Assembly (NCBI RefSeq): GCF_012273895.1
Contig: NC_052104.1
Coordinates: forward strand, 2,480,001-2,544,000
Source: Zerene cesonia
Taxonomy: Eukaryota; Arthropoda; Insecta; Lepidoptera; Pieridae
Length of the DNA: 64,000 nt
Reading direction: 5' to 3'
A program made the translations under genes and the position numbers. How positions within the stretch are numbered: the first letter of the stretch is position 1; each line of letters opens with the position of its first letter. Below the pieces are notes generated by a model. It had not been told where the DNA came from, did not search any database, and saw nothing but the letters and a program-made list of their open reading frames with translations. Positions 62,101 to 64,000 of the stretch are shown here, in pieces.

Positions 62101-63089
62101 NNNNNNNNNNNNNNNNNNNNNNNNNNNNNNNNNNNNNNNNNNNNNNNNNNNNNNNNNNNNNNNNNNNNNNNNNNNNNNNNNNNNNNNNNNNNNNNNNNNN
62201 NNNNNNNNNNNNNNNNNNNNNNNNNNNNNNNNNNNNNNNNNNNNNNNNNNNNNNNNNNNNNNNNNNNNNNNNNNNNNNNNNNNNNNNNNNNNNNNNNNNN
62301 NNNNNNNNNNNNNNNNNNNNNNNNNNNNNNNNNNNNNNNNNNNNNNNNNNNNNNNNNNNNNNNNNNNNNNNNNNNNNNNNNNNNNNNNNNNNNNNNNNNN
62401 NNNNNNNNNNNNNNNNNNNNNNNNNNNNNNNNNNNNNNNNNNNNNNNNNNNNNNNNNNNNNNNNNNNNNNNNNNNNNNNNNNNNNNNNNNNNNNNNNNNN
62501 NNNNNNNNNNNNNNNNNNNNNNNNNNNNNNNNNNNNNNNNNNNNNNNNNNNNNNNNNNNNNNNNNNNNNNNNNNNNNNNNNNNNNNNNNNNNNNNNNNNN
62601 NNNNNNNNNNNNNNNNNNNNNNNNNNNNNNNNNNNNNNNNNNNNNNNNNNNNNNNNNNNNNNNNNNNNNNNNNNNNNNNNNNNNNNNNNNNNNNNNNNNN
62701 NNNNNNNNNNNNNNNNNNNNNNNNNNNNNTGGCGCCGCGGCTCTGGGAATCGCGGTTGCATTGTCGTTCGTCGGATTGCCTATATTGTTAAAATATTATT
62801 GTATAAACAACAAAACCCAATTGGTCTGAAATTAAAAAGTCTTTTCATACTTCCGGCTTTAATTTCGCACCTAAGACGGGGAACTTTTTCCAACTGAGGG
62901 CTAGTACTAATAGCTAGTACACCCTTTGACAAAATTATATTTTATGTTAAAGGTTAACATTTAACAATCGGTCCTCTCTCTATTATGTAGCATCTAATAA
63001 TTAAAAATAAATTTACTTACACTAACTAAAGCTAATACGAGACACACAACCGACGTCCGCGATATGTGTGAAGCGACTTTCGTCGCCAT
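22433..63089 (-). CDS. Gene B: ZP-domain apical matrix membrane protein, miniature/dusky family (10 coding exons, internal N gap)
   Basis: Ten exons joined by phase-matched GT-AG introns give a protein of about 543 residues, the exact length hidden by a 10-N gap. Order: signal peptide (1-23), short spacer, ZP module (about 39-290) with 11 cysteines in the same order as gene A, an acidic then Pro/Ala-rich juxtamembrane region, an Ala/Gly-rich transmembrane helix, and a tail of about 55 residues with Pro-His-Thr repeats. Shared blocks include FHAFKFPDALSVHIRC and CRHGCLDHC. Family role: apical membrane ZP proteins that build and anchor cuticle matrix and shape epidermal cells. It faces gene A tail to tail. 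It resembles Miniature more than Dusky-like in my reading, but I cannot confirm this, so no symbol is given. Signal-exon coding start is at 63089 and the TGA stop at 22433-22435. Confidence 0.88.
22688..23051 (-). other. Gene B intron 9, with a (TG)9 microsatellite by the donor
   Basis: A 364-base intron between exons 9 and 10. A (TG)9 run at 23023-23040 (CA repeat on the transcribed strand) lies about 11 bases inside the donor. Confidence 0.75.
23052..23271 (-). CDS. Gene B coding exon 9: juxtamembrane region interrupted by a 10-N gap
   Basis: Acceptor gtgcgcag; before the gap the frame reads ERPAAAVSERFPQGPRRLG. After the gap the frame that joins to the next exon reads GPRALSRRSVRGARSADVGV and ends VFSGRIREE in phase 0 before gtgcgt. 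The two sides are in register only if the true gap length is a multiple of 3, so the 10 Ns are a placeholder. The Arg-rich stretch around the gap is where a proprotein-convertase site could lie. The acceptor has a weak pyrimidine tract, so the 5' edge is less sure. Confidence 0.68.
23205..23214. other. 10-N assembly gap in gene B exon 9
   Basis: Ten Ns lie inside very GC-rich coding sequence, which is hard to sequence. They shift the apparent frame of the exon. Confidence 0.95.
23272..24591 (-). other. Gene B introns 7 and 8 (flanking exon 8)
   Basis: Intron 8 (23272-23637, 366 bases) and intron 7 (23846-24591, 746 bases) are AT-rich with no recognised repeat or gene. Exon 8 lies between them. 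In intron 7, atttatgtagag next to a gattcctc-like stretch occurs near 24291 and again near 24571, a small local repeat. Confidence 0.6.
23638..23845 (-). CDS. Gene B coding exon 8: acidic and Pro/Ala-rich juxtamembrane region
   Basis: Acceptor gcatttctag, phase 2 in. It reads DLSDESDLSLAEDHQRLPLE, EAFGDEVSGEAVPAPAPLPQ and RAPAPVVEPDPDRMSAVEEL, ending ALARPFT in phase 0 before gtgagt. There are no cysteines. This is a low-complexity extracellular stalk; such regions usually diverge between family members. Confidence 0.82.
24592..24816 (-). CDS. Gene B coding exon 7: end of ZP module
   Basis: Acceptor accgcgttcag, then RFLKAKAVDERATVITYAFF and HAFKFPDALSVHIRCKVEIC, then RHGCLDHCQ, holding cysteines 8-11. 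The rest is a hydrophilic Asp/Arg-rich stretch ending QQDRNDIG. It leaves in phase 2 before gtgaga. The exon is more GC-rich than its flanking introns. Confidence 0.92.
25268..25376 (-). CDS. Gene B coding exon 6: ZP-C middle part
   Basis: Acceptor aatattccag, then GEFDMRVKSCAASDGSGHII and QLSDEYGCVLRPKMISR, with cysteines 6 and 7. It enters in phase 1 and leaves in phase 2 before gtaacg. It aligns with gene A KFDMLVRDCVAHDGQRAPIQ. It is visible only after reading the - strand in this frame. Confidence 0.9.
28159..28466 (-). mobile_element. tRNA-derived SINE, family 1, copy 1
   Basis: Read on the - strand it begins with a tRNA-like head: tggctcagtggtgag (A box) and ggttcgagacc (B box). It ends in a (CAT)n-type tail that lies at 28159 on the + strand. 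The body includes ccacgctggccaagtgcg and tttcctcacgatgttttcc, as in the 59357 copy. A possible duplication gaaatgt lies at 28151 and 28474. No protein is encoded. Confidence 0.72.
28664..28869 (+). mobile_element. tRNA-derived SINE, family 2, with a 13-bp target-site duplication
   Basis: The head cctccttggtacagtggtta and the B box gggttcaattcccggtgggg show a tRNA origin. The element ends ccccactaggggacac and a short tail. The 13-bp sequence tatatgattggtt lies exactly on both sides (28651-28663 and 28870-28882). A perfect duplication indicates a recent insertion by target-primed reverse transcription. It needs a partner LINE for movement. Confidence 0.85.
29030..29212 (+). mobile_element. Helitron-like or RTE-like element fragment
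   Basis: It ends tacgcgggcgaagccgagag and cagaaagctagt, the hairpin-like GC end with CTAGT. The left part contains ctgcttctcttattttgaat and a degraded aaaactact stretch. The boundaries at the left are uncertain. Confidence 0.5.
29393..29553 (+). mobile_element. Helitron-like element, diverged
   Basis: It includes ccctatttcccttcgtcacg and ctgctgaaccgatttcaaaa, and ends accacgggtgaaaccggggc plus gaacagctaatatt. The same start (actatttcccttggtcac) is seen at 56140. Its ending has decayed from ctagt to ctaat. Confidence 0.5.
31733..31790 (+). repeat. Dispersed repeat tail (gacgattcaaaagtgc type), copy A
   Basis: It contains tatgacgattcaaaagtgc, gaagtccaattgaataaata and aatgtttgtg. The same tail recurs at 42247, 49881 and, inverted, at 49971. 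It resembles the 3' end of a lepidopteran non-LTR element or of a SINE that borrows it. It lies only about 10 bases from the donor of gene B exon 5. Confidence 0.6.
31799..31921 (-). CDS. Gene B coding exon 5: linker and start of ZP-C
   Basis: Acceptor cgttatttctag, then DNVDCWMEIQAGKGPWAPPV and SGIVPLGSTLTLVVAINDYR, with cysteine 5. Phase 1 at both ends, donor gtatgt. It aligns with gene A DNVGCWMQIQVGKGPWASEV. It has no independent start or stop, so it is recognised by similarity and splice sites. Confidence 0.9.
31922..32724 (-). other. Gene B intron 4 (803 bases)
   Basis: AT-rich GT-AG intron in phase 1 between exons 4 and 5. No repeat or gene recognised. Confidence 0.7.
32725..32901 (-). 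CDS. Gene B coding exon 4: end of ZP-N
   Basis: Acceptor catattccag, then DLHGQFYENTVVVQYDKDLL, EVWDEAKRLRCEWFNDYEK and a stretch ending VVQLDFRG, with cysteine 4. Phase 1 at both ends, donor gtatgg. It matches gene A (TYFENVIVIQYDPQVQEVWD, LRCTWHDQYEK). Confidence 0.93.
37262..37282. repeat. (AT)n microsatellite
   Basis: A run of about ten TA units in intron 3 of gene B. Confidence 0.9.
38631..38836 (+). mobile_element. Degraded CTAGT-ending element
   Basis: It ends gttggcgaagccgggacaga and gcgctagt, resembling the other CTAGT ends. The upstream part (tctatatataaagtttgttt, ctctctctcggtagaag) is diverged, so the left edge is a guess. Confidence 0.4.
39576..39674 (-). CDS. Gene B coding exon 3: ZP-N middle part
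   Basis: Acceptor attgttgcag, then QHGDPRCVYVPPSTGQTYFS and FRIAYAKCGTKP, with ZP cysteines 2 and 3. It starts and ends in phase 1; the donor is gtgagt. Gene A has the same arrangement (HYSNHQCVHLPP, then HACGT). The exon is 99 bases. Confidence 0.9.
41122..41545 (+). mobile_element. Composite Helitron-like element, long copy
   Basis: It starts attaaacgagcaattcttg, has an (AT)n run at 41139-41166, then ggaatctcggaatcggctcc and cgataaatcgatctagcc. After these come a segment typical of the 18463 element (aaatgcgaaagtttgtgagg, ctggacaactg) and the end gcggtttcaaccgcgggtc plus acagctagt. A shorter version of the same composite is at 52006-52310. It has no coding capacity. Confidence 0.72.
42247..42325 (+). 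repeat. Dispersed repeat tail, copy B, with (TTTGAG)n end
   Basis: It contains atgacgattcaaaagtgc, ttctataagaagtctagttg and aataaatg, then a tandem tttgag run. Such a hexamer-type tail is common at the 3' ends of non-LTR-dependent insertions. Confidence 0.65.
43330..43477 (-). CDS. Gene B coding exon 2: start of the ZP module
   Basis: The acceptor (tttcctttcag) is followed by TKARAGELWPTERPDGMPVI, then QSLEVMCGKD and HPFEGIVSSK, with the first ZP cysteine. It aligns with gene A (WPAPAPDMPKIVSLDVKC and PFFGIVFSKG). It starts in phase 0 and ends phase 1 before gtaaat. It can join directly to the signal exon, though another exon in the 19.5-kb intron is not excluded. Confidence 0.88.
44276..44485 (-). 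CDS. Small open frame with C-terminal membrane segment (doubtful)
   Basis: ATG to TAG, 69 codons. It starts MNAARGRGSSMIQVHELLIK and ends with a strong hydrophobic stretch FYVLVILFLLIMAIVIAIII followed by RTK. The form suggests a tail-anchored small membrane protein. A TATA-like tttataataaag stretch lies about 20 bases upstream of the start. It may be chance in AT-rich DNA, since I recognise no family. It would lie within intron 1 of gene B on the same strand. Confidence 0.2.
   Translation of the reverse strand: MNAARGRGSSMIQVHELLIKLSMKFMDTIYNGLMSQCDTGYLKLKNFYVLVILFLLIMAIVIAIIIRTK
45501..45682 (+). mobile_element. RTE-type non-LTR retrotransposon 3' fragment
   Basis: It contains ggtttccccgcgtagttccc, ccgggataaaacctatccta, caaatcgattcagtggttta and gacagacagacttactttta-like stretches. 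This is the typical 3' untranslated tail of RTE or RTE-driven repeats in Lepidoptera. No ORF remains. Confidence 0.55.
46604..47496. repeat. Duplicated block, left copy (about 893 bp)
   Basis: This segment reappears at 48521-49408 with the same order and only scattered substitutions and small indels (for example ttaatttcata versus ttaattttata, caactcgtagattt versus acgtagattt). Landmarks in both copies include gtgttgtcacaggagaaata, accaccgcccgcagggacag and cacggcgtgcgcgtgcgcac. It runs into a poly-T tract and then a 1000-N gap. Confidence 0.92.
47521..48520. other. 1000-N gap
   Basis: Exactly 1000 Ns, a conventional placeholder for unknown length, lying between two similar blocks. Apparent open frames across it are meaningless. 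Confidence 0.97.
48521..49408. repeat. Duplicated block, right copy (about 888 bp)
   Basis: Second copy of the 46604-47496 sequence, offset by about 1917 bases. Similarity stops after tcaatcc at 49408. Either a tandem duplication or the second haplotype placed next to the first. Confidence 0.92.
49881..49938 (+). repeat. Dispersed repeat tail, copy C
   Basis: It contains tttgacgattcaaatgcgc, ttctaaaagaagtctat and caaataaatg, the same tail as copies A and B but more diverged. Confidence 0.55.
49971..50038 (-). repeat. Dispersed repeat tail, copy D, inverted
   Basis: Read on the - strand it gives gttgacgattcataagtgc, ttctataagaagtctagttg and aataaatgtttgag. It lies about 30 bases from copy C in the opposite orientation. 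Confidence 0.65.
52006..52310 (+). mobile_element. Composite Helitron-like element, short copy with internal deletion
   Basis: It has the same start (tttaaacgagcaattcttg), (AT)n, ggaatctcggaatcggctcc block and 3' end (gcggtttcaaccgcgggtc, acagctagt) as 41122-41545. It lacks the aaatgcgaaagtttgtgagg to cgattgcaatgaaa segment, resuming at ttgcttcgtagatagctgg. Confidence 0.72.
52398..52430 (-). mobile_element. Inverted Helitron-like 3' end
   Basis: On the - strand it reads ttacgcggttgaaaccgtga plus gacgcagctagt, the same end as the element stopping at 52310. The two ends face each other with about 88 bases between them. Confidence 0.6.
53134..53172. other. 39-N gap
   Basis: A run of 39 Ns, probably a sized gap, in non-coding DNA. 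Confidence 0.95.
54100..54310 (+). repeat. Dispersed repeat (cgacttcaaaaagggcaggt type)
   Basis: It contains cgacttcaaaaagggcaggt, tctcaattcggctgcattta and gggtgaactgattttgataa, followed by a T-run and gtggttccctttaattctga. This is a familiar repeat body in moth and butterfly genomes, and related pieces are at 20935 and 10247. Class not determined. Confidence 0.6.
56110..56345 (+). repeat. Diverged repeat related to 29393
   Basis: It starts near atcactatttcccttggtca, contains cagctcgacagattttgct, and ends around cacccgtgacaaagttcacg. The order matches the element at 29393-29553 but is interrupted and diverged. Confidence 0.4.
56795..56875 (+). repeat. Fragment of dispersed repeat related to 58340
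   Basis: It contains caggtgggccacccaatg, ggtcaccaccacccataagc and ggtgttacaggtgctttgcc. This is the gtgatcaccaccgcccat type of motif also found at 58380 and, inverted, at 63972. Confidence 0.5.
58340..58672 (+). repeat. Dispersed lepidopteran repeat with an internal hairpin
   Basis: It contains gcctgatggtaagcgatcac, accgcccatgaat, an 11-bp perfect hairpin (attcgcaaagg, loop taatg, cctttgcgaat at 58406-58432), ggggtaaaagaaaaggaaat and aaataccatggggaagtccc. It ends cgtgttcgactcccaca, which looks like a tRNA-type arm. The long open frame on its - strand is a by-product of its GC content. Confidence 0.6.
59357..59660 (-). mobile_element. tRNA-derived SINE, family 1, copy 2
   Basis: The same element as at 28159: A box tggctcagtggtgag and B box ggttcgagacc on the - strand, body with ccacgctggccaagtgcggg, and CAT-repeat end. 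The 8-bp sequence ttaaatct flanks it at 59349-59356 and 59661-59668, a good target-site duplication. Copy 2 has the cleaner tRNA head. Confidence 0.8.
60280..60470. other. GC-rich block of unknown role in gene B intron 1
   Basis: The sequence is clearly richer in GC than its flanks (caccgcgcgcgctagtgtcg, accggacgcgcgccgagatg). It includes cagtccagttagtgaacgtg, loosely like an arthropod initiator. An open frame from the ATG in gccgagatgagacc has no family that I recognise. It could be an internal promoter or part of a repeat. Confidence 0.3.
61449..61640. repeat. 192-bp repeat flanking a gap, left copy
   Basis: It runs from tggcgccgcggctctgggaa to gctagtaca and reappears base for base at 62730-62921. 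It includes ttcatacttccggctttaat and ctaagacggggaactttttc. The sequence just after it, tggtccttcgagccggatag, resembles the leader region of insect BEL/Pao LTR retrotransposons. Confidence 0.9.
61641..61729 (+). mobile_element. Possible BEL/Pao LTR-retrotransposon leader fragment
   Basis: The motif tggtccttcgagccggat is, to my recollection, common near the start of BEL/Pao elements. Together with the identical flanks around the gap it suggests that the gap replaces an LTR element, with the 192-bp repeats as its LTR parts. The class is inferred, not proven. Confidence 0.35.
61730..62729. other. 1000-N gap
   Basis: Exactly 1000 Ns between two identical 192-bp flanks. Open frames drawn through it are artefacts. 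Confidence 0.97.
62730..62921. repeat. 192-bp repeat flanking a gap, right copy
   Basis: Identical to 61449-61640 as far as I can read. Beyond the shared end the two copies differ (left continues tggtccttcg, right continues ccctttgaca). Confidence 0.9.
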
Positions 63090-63096
63090 TTTTGAC
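63021..63096 (-). CDS. Gene B coding exon 1: signal peptide
   Basis: On the - strand an acceptor (gttttgtttcag) precedes position 63096, seven untranslated bases follow, and ATG is at 63089-63087. The codons read MATKVASHISRTSVVCLV and end LALVS in phase 0 before the donor gtaagt. This is a basic and hydrophobic signal peptide. The 7-base leader and phase-0 end match exon 1 of gene A exactly, which supports the call. An untranslated exon must lie at higher coordinates. Confidence 0.78.
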
Positions 63097-64000
63097 CTGA
63101 AACAAAACAATATCTTTAGTAAGAAAAAGCATAGAATAACAGAGCATATTAGATATATTTATATTTCTTCTCGAATTATGCACACAAAATAAGATAAATT
63201 CTTCAAATATGTTATTACATTAAATATAAGTAAATAACTACGTTCTTGCCACGTTTGGGTACTCAACCATGTTTAAGTGCTACATTGTAATTTTATCAAA
63301 TACAGTTTGTATAAAATTGGTTAAGTAAAACATTGCGACGAAAACATAATACCAAAATAACAATTATTAGCAACGTTACTAACTTCTTCACTTTTCTTTA
63401 TTCCCCCTTCATTTCACTTGGTCCCCAATTCACACAACATTGAATCGTAAGAATTCCATTGAGACATATCCATCCTAGATAATTGAAACATCCGATCGCA
63501 AATTATGATCAGAGCCGACCTCAACCGGATTCATAGTTCACAGGAATGTTAGTATTCACCATGATTTACATAAGTGAAAATATCGGCATACACAAACTAG
63601 TTTGCTGACCAGCATTTGCTTTCCAACAGCGATTACTGTCGCTGTCACCGTCCCGTAATTCAAGACTACTGTTTATTTTCTATTTTATTGCTATTTATTA
63701 TAAGCCATTATGGTGTATGATAGTGCAATATCAAGATGGAAAACCGTTTGAGGCGGCTGTTTCACAGACTTACGAGGTAAGCGATGTCTGCTTTATGTTT
63801 GGGACATAACTTTTACAAACGCTAATTAGTTTTGCATATTAAGAATTTTCTTTATATCTACGGCTGGAGGAACGTATGCTTTTTCGTACCCTTTGCAGCC
63901 CCTTTCCTTTATTCCCCTCGTTGATCCTTCTGCAACGACCTTACACGTCTGCAATTGGCAAACAAAACATTCATGGGCGGTGGTAGCGTTTACCCACAAG
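63097..64000. other. Upstream of gene B's signal exon; weak candidate exon at 63736-63776
   Basis: An untranslated exon of gene B should lie here or beyond the window. The sequence is AT-rich. On the + strand an ATG with a good insect context (caagatgg) starts MENRLRRLFHRLTR and runs into a consensus donor (gaggtaagc). At the right edge, catgggcggtggtagcgttt is the inverted start of the repeat family seen at 58340. Confidence 0.4.
63736..63776 (+). CDS. Possible first coding exon of an unknown + strand gene (doubtful)
   Basis: Thirteen codons and two bases, MENRLRRLFHRLT, followed by the donor gtaagc. A TATA-like tatttattataag stretch lies about 40 bases upstream. No downstream exon is in the window, so this cannot be verified from sequence alone. 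Confidence 0.2.

Larger units (their letters stand above)
43478..63020 (-). other. Gene B intron 1 (about 19.5 kb), repeat-rich with three gaps
   Basis: The longest intron lies between the signal exon and the first ZP exon. It contains a small open frame at 44276-44485, an RTE-like tail at 45501, a duplicated block around the 47521-48520 gap, repeat tails at about 49.9-50.0 kb, the short composite Helitron at 52006, a 39-N gap, dispersed repeats at 54.1, 56.1 and 58.3 kb, a SINE at 59357 and a second duplicated flank near 61.4-62.9 kb. No exon similar to gene A's Pro-rich linker was found here, though gaps could hide one. Confidence 0.6.

Noticed and set aside
61660..62829. 389-codon frame with hydrophobic ends
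   Set aside because: It runs through the second 1000-N gap. The hydrophobic ends come from the duplicated flank and the adjacent repeat sequence.

Overview
This window is AT-rich animal nuclear DNA, almost certainly from a moth or butterfly (Lepidoptera). The reasons are spliced genes with GT/AG introns, scattered tRNA-derived SINEs, short Helitron-like elements ending in a hairpin plus CTAGT, and other repeat tails typical of lepidopteran genomes. It is an assembly with four N gaps (10, 1000, 39 and 1000 bases). The two 1000-base gaps are flanked by near-identical or identical sequence on both sides.

Two protein-coding genes can be supported, and they converge tail to tail. Gene A (+ strand, coding exons 10410-10460, 15416-15638 and 15924-17356) encodes a complete 568-residue ZP-domain membrane protein of the dusky / dusky-like / miniature family of apical extracellular matrix proteins. 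It has a signal peptide, a Pro-rich linker, a ZP module with 11 cysteines, a furin-type site, a transmembrane helix and a short basic tail. Gene B (- strand, ten coding exons between 63089 and 22433) encodes a second member of the same family. It has the same order of domains and the same 11-cysteine pattern, but its ZP module is split over six exons and its introns span about 40 kb. A 10-N gap lies inside its ninth coding exon. Most exons of both genes are broken up in a simple ORF view; they were reassembled here from splice sites and matching phases.

Layout: 1-10402 is gene-free upstream sequence or 5' intron of gene A. 10403-17356 is gene A, followed by candidate poly(A) signals up to about 18289. 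18290-22432 is the convergent intergenic space, with two Helitron-like elements and probably the 3' UTR of gene B. 22433-63096 is gene B with its large introns, which hold nearly all the repeats. 63097-64000 is upstream of gene B's signal-peptide exon and holds a weak candidate first exon of another + strand gene.

From knowledge of the fly family, both products would be delivered to the apical plasma membrane of epidermal cells, where ZP proteins polymerise and link the membrane and its cytoskeleton to the forming cuticle. In Drosophila, dusky and miniature are neighbours and act together in wing cell shaping. The pairing here is consistent with an ancient tandem gene pair, which is an inference. 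I found no bacterial-type system, CRISPR array, rRNA or intact tRNA gene, and no convincing wholly new system. The most interesting signals are the contrasting exon structures of the two paralogues, their matching signal-peptide exons, the GC-rich end of gene B, and the duplicated sequence flanking the gaps.
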